NCBI GenBank assembly: GCA_018660415.1 | Contig: JABJKG010000006.1 | Location: forward strand, 1 to 64,000 | Origin: a bacterium | Lineage (GTDB): Bacteria; Babelota; Babeliae; Babelales; UBA12409 | DNA length: 64,000 nucleotides | Direction of reading: 5' to 3' | Part shown: positions 48,269 through 56,600 of the stretch, one piece after another | How positions within the stretch are numbered: the stretch's first letter is position 1 | Layout of the letters: every line of letters starts with the position of its first letter | Translations under genes and position numbers: made by a program | The notes under the pieces: generated by a model | Databases searched by the model: none | Told to the model about the DNA's origin: nothing | What the model saw: the letters and a program-made list of their open reading frames with translations, nothing else

Positions 48269-49825
48269 TCAAGGGGGAACAATGTGAGACTGTAGAGCTA
48301 TATCAATACCCATTACGTGTTTCATTATATCAACTGTTTTATTGATGGTTTGTAACGACTTCTCAAGGGATGTATGCCCAGCATCGACCGTATTTTGAGC
48401 TGCCGTTAATGTCGCTTGTGATTTTTGCAAGGCGATTTTTCCTGAGGCTACGGCACTTTTAACTTTTTTAAGTGCTGGTTTAAGTTTTGCGAGTGCAATT
48501 GTTATTTTTGCACGAGCATCAAGCATTTTGTTGGCGGCTAAGAGCGCTTTTGGTATAGCAGCTTGGAGTGTTGTTGCTTTTTGTTGGGTTATTGATTGGA
48601 ACATAACCAACAAGGTACAAATTGATGCAACATCAGACTTGAGCTTAGTGATATCGTCTGTGCTGAGTTCATGTTTACCAATATTTTTAATTATTGCGCT
48701 ATCGCTTGGTACTAGTGATAAAAGTAAAGTCTTAATCGGATCGATTTTTTTGAGCCCTGCAGTAATTTTTGTTTGATCACCTTTTAATGTAGCAATTTCG
48801 GTAGTAATAGGGGTTGCAGCATCGTCGAGTTTCTGTTTTGTATGAGCCAACTTAACTTGAGCGACTGCTAGTTTTCCTTCTGCATCAGCTAGAGTTTGTG
48901 AAACGGAGTTAAGCATTGCTTGTGATTTGTTTAATGCTTTTCCAACAGCCTTTTTGAAAGCTTTTTGGATTTGATCTTTAGTTGTATTATAGCTGACCGT
49001 ATAACCCATGGACGTATGCTGTCCACAATACTTAGCTTTTTCTGTTGGTTTATAACCTTTTTGTGGCCAGGTATATAAATGACTTCTTATACCTTGAAGC
49101 GTAGTGATGTCTTTTTGGTTGGGCCATTTAAGGAAAGTACAATGACATTGTGTTGCCGCATGTTCTGCTATTACGACATCCTTGAGAATATCTTCACCAG
49201 TTACGAGAGCTTCTTGTGCAGCTTTTTTTGCATCAGCTAATGCCTGGTGTGGGGTTTTTGGCAGAGCTTTTATAATTGCTTTTGCTTCTTTTAGTACATT
49301 ACCCGGTGCTGCTTGTGCATCGCTAATTAATTGCTTAGCTTTGCCTGGAGCTTCTTTGACAACAGTAGTCGCATGTGCATATGCTTGTGCAACTCCGGTT
49401 GTAACATCATGAGTTACTGCTTCTTTAACTTGATCGGGAGACACTTTTAATTTTTTAAACTCATTTTCGATATGTTTTTTCTTGGTCTGACATTGATTAT
49501 ATGGTTCTTGTGCTTTTTTAAGTGCCTTTTTACATGTTTTATATGCAGGATTATCCACTTTTATTGTTTGATTAACGGGTTGATCATAATCAATTTTCCA
49601 TTCACCTCCAGGACAGCATTTGCAATCACCAGATTGAACATGTGCGGCTAACCATTCAGATTTTGCGTGCAATGCATCAGCTGCTTTTTGTGCATCACTT
49701 TCAACATGATGAGCGCCACTTGAGGCGCTACTGGCAGCATGATGAATATCACTGCTAAGGCTAGCGTATGATTCTTGTGAGATAAGTCCGACTATTAAGG
49801 CCAATAGGATAAGTAATTTTTTCAT
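48269..49825 (-). CDS. Exported coiled-coil protein (paralog B), 3' end apparently frameshifted
   Basis: Start at MKKLLILLALIVGLISQESYA (49825). Extensively similar to ORF 46323-47804, e.g. HCTFLKWPNQKDITTLQGIRSHLYTWPQKGYKPTEKAKYCGQHTS; ends SHIVPP* where the paralog reads SHIVPLDEVARQKAS*. Confidence 0.8.
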   Translation of the reverse strand: MKKLLILLALIVGLISQESYASLSSDIHHAASSASSGAHHVESDAQKAADALHAKSEWLAAHVQSGDCKCCPGGEWKIDYDQPVNQTIKVDNPAYKTCKKALKKAQEPYNQCQTKKKHIENEFKKLKVSPDQVKEAVTHDVTTGVAQAYAHATTVVKEAPGKAKQLISDAQAAPGNVLKEAKAIIKALPKTPHQALADAKKAAQEALVTGEDILKDVVIAEHAATQCHCTFLKWPNQKDITTLQGIRSHLYTWPQKGYKPTEKAKYCGQHTSMGYTVSYNTTKDQIQKAFKKAVGKALNKSQAMLNSVSQTLADAEGKLAVAQVKLAHTKQKLDDAATPITTEIATLKGDQTKITAGLKKIDPIKTLLLSLVPSDSAIIKNIGKHELSTDDITKLKSDVASICTLLVMFQSITQQKATTLQAAIPKALLAANKMLDARAKITIALAKLKPALKKVKSAVASGKIALQKSQATLTAAQNTVDAGHTSLEKSLQTINKTVDIMKHVMGIDIALQSHIVPP

Positions 49826-49838
49826 TATTTGTTCTTTC

Positions 49839-50093
49839 TTAATATACATTTGCGCCAGCAAGGTTTCTATAGTCAGGGTGTGGGTTATTGCCGTAGTCGT
49901 CACATCTACAGTTGATCCAATCATCAGGAGTACACCATGGCGCTCTATGTCCAAGAAGAATAGTTTTTGTCTTTGATTTTGGGATGTGGGAACACATATC
50001 AGGGTTTGGCTTTGGAACATGAGAGCACATATCAGCCTGAATAAAGTTGATTGCAAAGAAGCCGGTGAGTACTATAAATAATAATTTTTTCAT
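49839..50093 (-). CDS. Small exported Cys-containing protein with an internal repeat
   Basis: Signal peptide MKKLLFIVLTGFFAINFIQA then DMCSHVPKPNP/DMCSHIPKSKT repeat. Confidence 0.65.
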   Translation of the reverse strand: MKKLLFIVLTGFFAINFIQADMCSHVPKPNPDMCSHIPKSKTKTILLGHRAPWCTPDDWINCRCDDYGNNPHPDYRNLAGANVY

Positions 50094-50105
50094 TTAATTT
50101 ATCCT

Positions 50106-52490
50106 TTATGCTGCTGGTGCCGCTACAGGTTTAGGTGCAGGCGGTTCAGGCGGAAGGTTAGTATATTTTGATGGGATGGTTGCGAGTGTCAATGGTGTAG
50201 GCGCACTCGGAACCGTTTTGCTTATATAGGTAGTCCCACATGATGCATGAATAAGTCGTTCGGCGCCTTGCAGATCTGGCAATGCACTATTGATGCTTGA
50301 TATTGCGTTTGGAATGGTGGTGTTTTGTGCTGTGTTGATTGAATCTTCCGCAGTATTAAGACTGTCAATTGCGCTATTAATAGAGTACTTAGCCCTGATG
50401 ATGGTATTGCCCGCGTTAGTAATTTCTGTGTTAGCAGTTGCGATTTTTACTTTAGCTGCAGCGATCTTTACTTTAGCAGCATTAACTTTATCTTGAGCGT
50501 CGGCAATTTTTACTTTAGCTGCAGCGATCTTAGCTTCGGCACCAGGAATAGTTACGTTCATGATCGTTGCTAATTTAGCCTGTGCTGCTTTAAGTTGTGT
50601 TTGTGCACCTTCGATTTTAGTAATAGTGCCTGGCAGTGATGCTAAGCTTGTTTGTAATGTTGTAATAAATGCTCCAAGAGCAGTTAATACATTTTGAAGG
50701 TTACCAACATGAGGTTTAACTGCAGGTATTTGCGAAAGAGCTGTATTGATTGCTGGTAATGCTGCAACAATTGAATTACCTTGAGCTGCAGTAATACTGC
50801 CGGGTGAGAACATTTCAACTAGTTCTAAGTATGAGCTTGTGTCTGATTGTAGTTTAACCAGGTCGGTAGTGGTTAATTCACCCATTTTATCCAATAAAGC
50901 TTCACTACAAATATGATTTGGCTTTGGTGGAGTGCTGCTATCAGTACCACACAACAGACCTTGTAGTAGTTTTAATACACTTTGAACACTCTGAAGACTT
51001 TTGATGCTGGCTGGTAATTTAGTTTCAGCCTCTTGTGCCTTTGTAAGTTCTGTCTCGACAGAAGTCAATTCGTTACCTACTTTAAGAGCTTGTTCTTTAA
51101 CCGTTGCGTTATCGTGTGTTATGGTTGTATCGGCGGTTTCTATTTTTGTATCGGCAGCTTTGAGTTTGGTATCAGCTGCAGTAATTTTACCATCCGCTGT
51201 TGTAATTTTTGTATCAGCTGTGGCGATTTTCGTTTTAGCTGTAGTAAGTTTAGTTGTTCCAGCAGCAATTGTTGTTTTAGCATCGTTTACCTTGGTAACA
51301 GCGCCAGCCATCTGAGCTTGAGCCTTAGGTAATGTAGTATTAATGGCTGCATTAATTTGATCGATTCCTGTATTAACTTGATCTTGTCCATTAGATATAA
51401 CATCAACGGTTTTTTCTTTAGAAGTATCACCGGTAGTTGAATCAGTTACAGACTGTTTCATTTTTTTAAGTGCACCACAAAAGCCTTTTTTATCGGTAAC
51501 TACGGTCATACCGCTATTGTATCCAGAAGGAGTTGCTTTTCCACATTGTTCAGACTGGAAAGCTTGTGTTACTGATACAGGAGATCCAGGCTTTGGAGGC
51601 TTAACAGCTGTAGTGGTTCCAAAGTGTAGTGTAGTATCTTTGAGTCCCTTGAATGTAGTTATATCTTTTTTATCTTTCCATTCAAAAAATAAGCAAGGGA
51701 ATGCTGTAGGATCTGCTGGTGCAGGAGGTGCGGGAGGTGGGAAGTGACCCTTTAAGTTATTTCCTAATGCTGTAATGTGTGCGCCAATGTTTGCATTAAT
51801 ATCTTTAAAGGTTCCACCGATATCTGCTGGTAATGCTTCTATATTGACGCTGATATCTTCAAATGATGGAAGATCTATCTCGATATCCGGTAATTCTGGT
51901 AATGTTGGTGTGTCTACTGTAAAGTCCATGGTAGGTAGATCGGTTAATGAAGCAATCTTAGGAGTACTTGGAGTGGCTATGCTTGGTGTGGCGATAGTAC
52001 CCATGGTTGGCAACTTGGCCATAGCCGGAAATTCTATAGACCCTAAGTCAGGCATTTTGAGATGAGGTAAGTTGTGGAGAAGTGCTCCAATCTTTGCAGG
52101 AGGAATTCCTAATTTAGTAGCTGCTGCAATATGTCCAATATTAGCACTTAATAACTTTCCAGGAATTTTAAAATTGGTAGACAGTGCATGGATGTTATTG
52201 ATAAAGTTAACCTTCAACTTAGGAAGCTTTAAGTTTCCAAGGCTGTTAACGATAGTCGGAAGGTGGATGTCGGGCATCTTTGCTAATGCACCAAGGTTAG
52301 TGAAGGCTCCAGAATTAATACCCTTTAATGAGGCTGTTAAGTTAGGAAGCTGAATGTTTGGCAATGCTATCTTAAGCGATCCGATAGACTTTTCCAGTAC
52401 CGCCATGTTGATTCCACCAAATCCAGCACTCACTGGTACCGTTGAAACCAAACCTATCATTAATAAGAGCGAAAAAACTAGCTTTTTCAT
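50106..52490 (-). CDS. Exported Ala/Thr-rich repeat protein with LP-rich N-terminus and long predicted coiled coils
   Basis: Signal peptide MKKLVFSLLLMIGLVSTVPVSAG; LPNLxxSLK-type repeats; CLFFEWKDKKDITTFKGLKD module; TTKLTTAKTKIATADTKITTADGKITAADTKLKAADTKIETADTTI. Confidence 0.8.
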   Translation of the reverse strand: MKKLVFSLLLMIGLVSTVPVSAGFGGINMAVLEKSIGSLKIALPNIQLPNLTASLKGINSGAFTNLGALAKMPDIHLPTIVNSLGNLKLPKLKVNFINNIHALSTNFKIPGKLLSANIGHIAAATKLGIPPAKIGALLHNLPHLKMPDLGSIEFPAMAKLPTMGTIATPSIATPSTPKIASLTDLPTMDFTVDTPTLPELPDIEIDLPSFEDISVNIEALPADIGGTFKDINANIGAHITALGNNLKGHFPPPAPPAPADPTAFPCLFFEWKDKKDITTFKGLKDTTLHFGTTTAVKPPKPGSPVSVTQAFQSEQCGKATPSGYNSGMTVVTDKKGFCGALKKMKQSVTDSTTGDTSKEKTVDVISNGQDQVNTGIDQINAAINTTLPKAQAQMAGAVTKVNDAKTTIAAGTTKLTTAKTKIATADTKITTADGKITAADTKLKAADTKIETADTTITHDNATVKEQALKVGNELTSVETELTKAQEAETKLPASIKSLQSVQSVLKLLQGLLCGTDSSTPPKPNHICSEALLDKMGELTTTDLVKLQSDTSSYLELVEMFSPGSITAAQGNSIVAALPAINTALSQIPAVKPHVGNLQNVLTALGAFITTLQTSLASLPGTITKIEGAQTQLKAAQAKLATIMNVTIPGAEAKIAAAKVKIADAQDKVNAAKVKIAAAKVKIATANTEITNAGNTIIRAKYSINSAIDSLNTAEDSINTAQNTTIPNAISSINSALPDLQGAERLIHASCGTTYISKTVPSAPTPLTLATIPSKYTNLPPEPPAPKPVAAPAA

Positions 52491-52563
52491 TGCTATAATC
52501 CCTAATATGTCATAAATACTTAATCTTTTTTATTAAGTATACCTAAATACAGGGTAGACAAGT

Positions 52564-52596
52564 CAAGGGTTTATTTCAGATTGAAACAAACCCTTG
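52564..52596. repeat. Strong inverted repeat (15-bp arms, one mismatch, 3-nt loop) in an intergenic region
   Basis: caagggtttatttca gat tgaaacaaacccttg; no following T-tract on either strand. Confidence 0.75.
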
Positions 52597-52625
52597 TGCC
52601 TAATTATAAGTATAATTGAGACTTT

Positions 52626-53672
52626 TTACTTTTTAGAAGCAATAATGCCTTTAACTTTCTCGACTATTTGTTGAATATTCTTCTTGGTATCTTCGAGGTG
52701 GAAGTCGATATCGAATGAGTGTTCTTTGCCATAAAGCTCGATAGTGATGGCTGCACCAAAGGTAGTGGTTCCGCTTATTGCGCCCAGGAGGTTATATTGG
52801 ATTTCCAGCTTAATGAGGTTAATATCGCCTTCATTTTTATCCAATGCCTTTTGGAGTTCGTCATTCAGCTTATCAAGGTCACCTGAGGCGCCTTTGATTT
52901 TAGCCTTTAACTCAGGGATATCTTTACTATCAACCTTAATGGCGGCTTGTACCGTTTTTAGTTCAGCTTCCAGCTTTGCAAGCTTGGCGGTATCGCTGGC
53001 TGGGGTTGGGTCATACTTGCCGGCTGCAAAGTCGTCAAGGTGTTGTTGATCGGTTTTTAACTGTGCTTGCAGTTTTTGAAGGCGTGATTTTGAAGTAGCC
53101 ATTTGTTGTTTGAGGTGCTTGATTTGAGCTATCAAGTTTTGCTTGGATGCAGAAGGATTTGGAAGTGCTGCTGCAAACTTACTAAATGCATCGGCTGGCA
53201 TTGAAGCAATAAAATCGCCAATAGAGACTCCTTTATCCAATGCTCCGGTCACTACCACCTTCAAGTTTGGAAGCGGGAGCTTCAAGGAGGTTAATGATGC
53301 AATCTCGGGCATATTCTTGGATAGATCGGGAAGGTTTATATTGGGAATCTTTGTAAGATCACTCAGGTTGGTTATAAATGGGAGTGCATCCAGGTGTGGA
53401 AGATTACCAAGAGTTAATGATAAGTTGGGGAGTTTTAAAGTGGCAAGTCCGTGTAGATTATCAATAAAGCTTCCGAGGTTGATTTTGGGGATTCCTTCTA
53501 ATATTTTACCAAGGTCGGGGAGCTTGAGCGCGTTGATGGCCCCAAGCTTAGCGCCAATGTTAGGGATCTTGAGGTTTTGGATTGACTTTAATGTTGCCAT
53601 TGGAATGGTTGGTGCACCCTGAACACTCATGGTTAATATCATAAATGAGAGTGGTATGATTCGTTTCATCAT
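52626..53672 (-). CDS. Exported LP-rich repeat plus coiled-coil protein
   Basis: MMKRIIPLSFMILTMSVQGAP signal peptide; repeated LKLPNLxxxLGNLP-type segments; C-terminal TIELYGKEHSFDIDFHLEDTKKNIQQIVEKVKGII. Confidence 0.78.
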   Translation of the reverse strand: MMKRIIPLSFMILTMSVQGAPTIPMATLKSIQNLKIPNIGAKLGAINALKLPDLGKILEGIPKINLGSFIDNLHGLATLKLPNLSLTLGNLPHLDALPFITNLSDLTKIPNINLPDLSKNMPEIASLTSLKLPLPNLKVVVTGALDKGVSIGDFIASMPADAFSKFAAALPNPSASKQNLIAQIKHLKQQMATSKSRLQKLQAQLKTDQQHLDDFAAGKYDPTPASDTAKLAKLEAELKTVQAAIKVDSKDIPELKAKIKGASGDLDKLNDELQKALDKNEGDINLIKLEIQYNLLGAISGTTTFGAAITIELYGKEHSFDIDFHLEDTKKNIQQIVEKVKGIIASKK

Positions 53673-53697
53673 TTTATCTTTCTCTTTGTTTTTCATA

Positions 53698-56600
53698 TTA
53701 CACCAGCTGCTTGGTTAGGTTTTTAATTGATGTTACATCATCAGCGATGTTTTTCTTGGTACTGGCTATTGAGGCCTTAGCTTTATTGATTGCTGCTGTA
53801 GTATTAGTTTTCCAAGCGTTCTTTTTCTTTGTAATGTCGGCCTTAGTTTGAGCGATTTCTTTTTTCAGGGCAGCTTCTTTAGTTTGTAGTGGAGCCAGTG
53901 TTTTTTCTATTGCAGCTAAAGCTTTCTCTGCAGCCTCTGCTCCAACATCACCAGTGAACTTAGCTACCTTCAGTTCGTCAATAAGGAGTTCGAGGTAACG
54001 TTTGAGAGCGGTTACACTAAATATAACCTTAGCACCATAACCAGGGTTTCCAGCATCAGTTTTGCCCATTTCTCCCTCATAAGTAACTTCTCCAAAGCCA
54101 AGCAAGTTACCTTGCATTTTGAATCTGTATCCTTCAGATAGTATGAGGGTAACATCGCCTTCACCTTCAAGCTGGAGAGGTTTAATATTGATCTTACCAG
54201 ATAGGACAAAGATTGGTTTGGTTCCAAAGTTAAGCTGTGCATTAAATGCTGGACCGTCGTCCTTAGTTCCATACTTACCGTCCATACCAGCACCAGTAAT
54301 CAAGACTTGGTTCTTAAGTTGTGGATACTTATCAGTTACTTTAATAGCTTCCAAGACATCCATTTTCTCTAAGAATCCATCAGCTGATAATCCATTCATG
54401 TTGATTTGTGCTTTAAAGCCACCATTGTAACCTAGAATTCCTGCAGAACCTTGATAAGTAAAGCCGGCATCAAACCAGAGATTTCCGATCTCGATATCTT
54501 GCGCTGCGTAATGGAATTCCATGTTAGAAACATAAAGATCGAGAGCGTTTAAGAATGTCTTAACATCAGCATTAAATGCTGGACCAGCTTTTTTAGCAAA
54601 GTTAGCAAGAGCGTCAACTGCTTTTTCTACTGCAACACCACCCTTAATTATGCCGTTCTTAGTTGCCTTCATACTAGAACCGATAGAAGAGATGGCCTTC
54701 TTTTTATTCGCTGCTGCATACCGTTTATAGTTTTGTGACTTAGGCAATGTTGGAACCTTAATTATTGGAAGACCTGGCCGTGGTTTTGCTGTAGCCTTGC
54801 TGCGGGCAAAGTCATAAGTAGCACCGAGGAATTGACCAGCCTTATCAACATACTGTAATGAGTTTGCAATTTGCTGACTGTCATATTTACCCCAAATACG
54901 GACAAGGTAGAGGAAGTCCATAGCATCATCAACATTAAAGTTGATAGCAAGATCGCCAGTGTGTGCAGTTTTGGGATCATCGCCAAGTTGAATGCTTCCG
55001 GTTACACCGAAGGAAGATGGTAGAAGGTCGGTAGCAGCAGATGCAGCTGTGCCGGCAGCAGTACCACCAGGTCCATCAACTTCATCAGTTGCAGAGCCTC
55101 CACCTTCTTCGGCTGCATTTTCTTCTGCATCTTCAGTGATATCCCACTCACCTTGAATCGCGATGTCACCAACAGAAAGACCGTCAATACCAAAAGCGTC
55201 ATCTATGTCACCCTCGGCAGTACCGCCAAGTGCCATGAAAATTTGCTCACCATCATCATCATCAACCCTTACCTCGGCTTTTCCAGCAATTTCCATAGGT
55301 TGTTGTTGGTTAGGAATTGTCATATCAACACCAAGAACTAGAGCAAGTGTTGGTTCTGCAGAAAATTCAAAAATAAATGGACCTGGGTCAGCCGAATAGC
55401 CGTCACCTAAGTTATATTTAAAGCTGGTATCATCAGCAAAGAAAGACATGCTAATAGCACCAAGCGAAGCCTCAGCTCCTATATGTTTAAAGTACGTAAC
55501 CGAAGGTCCCATAGCGCCACTCAAGATGTGTGGATTAAAGATATTGATCTTTTTACCCATGAAGTTAATACTTCCAAGGACCGCAAGGTCGCGTATAAGT
55601 TGGGTAGAGTTCAACGAACCTGTTTCAGTAAATCCACTATCGATTTCTGTTTCCATTGTATCTTCTCCAGGGAAGACCCCAATACCGGAGGCCCCGATAT
55701 GGAAGGTGTACTGGATATTAGAGAGGATGAATCCTAAGTCGACTGCTGGTAAGTGATTAAAGAAGTTTCTTACTTTAGGTGCGACCACTGTATTGAAGAA
55801 TTTTTGGACAGGGGCTGGAGTAAATTGATTTTGAATATGTATGATATTAACATCTTTTGATACAAATTCACCCATGACTGCCACACCAACCTTGCCGAGA
55901 TAATTACGAACGGCAAAGAAGCCGGCTCGAACTTTTTCACTATAGAAATCAAAGTCACCTAAAATGTAAGCGCTTTGAGAATCCTTGCTCAAGTGTAATC
56001 CCAGCTCGGCATTTGTGATGGTTACGTTTGAAACCTCTTTTGGAACGTTAGGTATTCGTGAAAGCTCTATAACATCAGTGAATGGTTGGAAGCTAGCATC
56101 AACAAGCATACCACTATAGGAAACAAAGAGCCCGCCTTCATGGACACTCTTACTGCCACCCTTCATCTTTTTCGGAGAGGTTTTCATGAAGCTGAATATA
56201 GAGTTAACAGCGGTTGCTTTCTTGAAGCTTACCTTACTTGAACTACCAAATGATGTGGCTTCAGTTAGACCGTGTAACTCAAATCCATTTTTCTGTTTAC
56301 CTTCAAAGAGTAGGATATATGGCTTGATTAAATGCATGCCTCTGTAGCTTACATCTTTCTTGAGTGTGAACTTCTGTTGTAGTTGATCTTTTTTGAAGTC
56401 AAACTGAGCATTAACATCAAAGTTACCAAGGAGTGGTAACTTAATCGTGCCATCCGATTCAAGCATGACATCAAAATCAAACTTAGTAGCGTCAGCTTTC
56501 TGTGGAATTGCTGTGAACACTACTTTTGGATTTTTGAAGTTACCAACATTTTGGTTATTGAAAGTAACATCAAAAGTTTTATCAAGATCGGCTTCGATCC

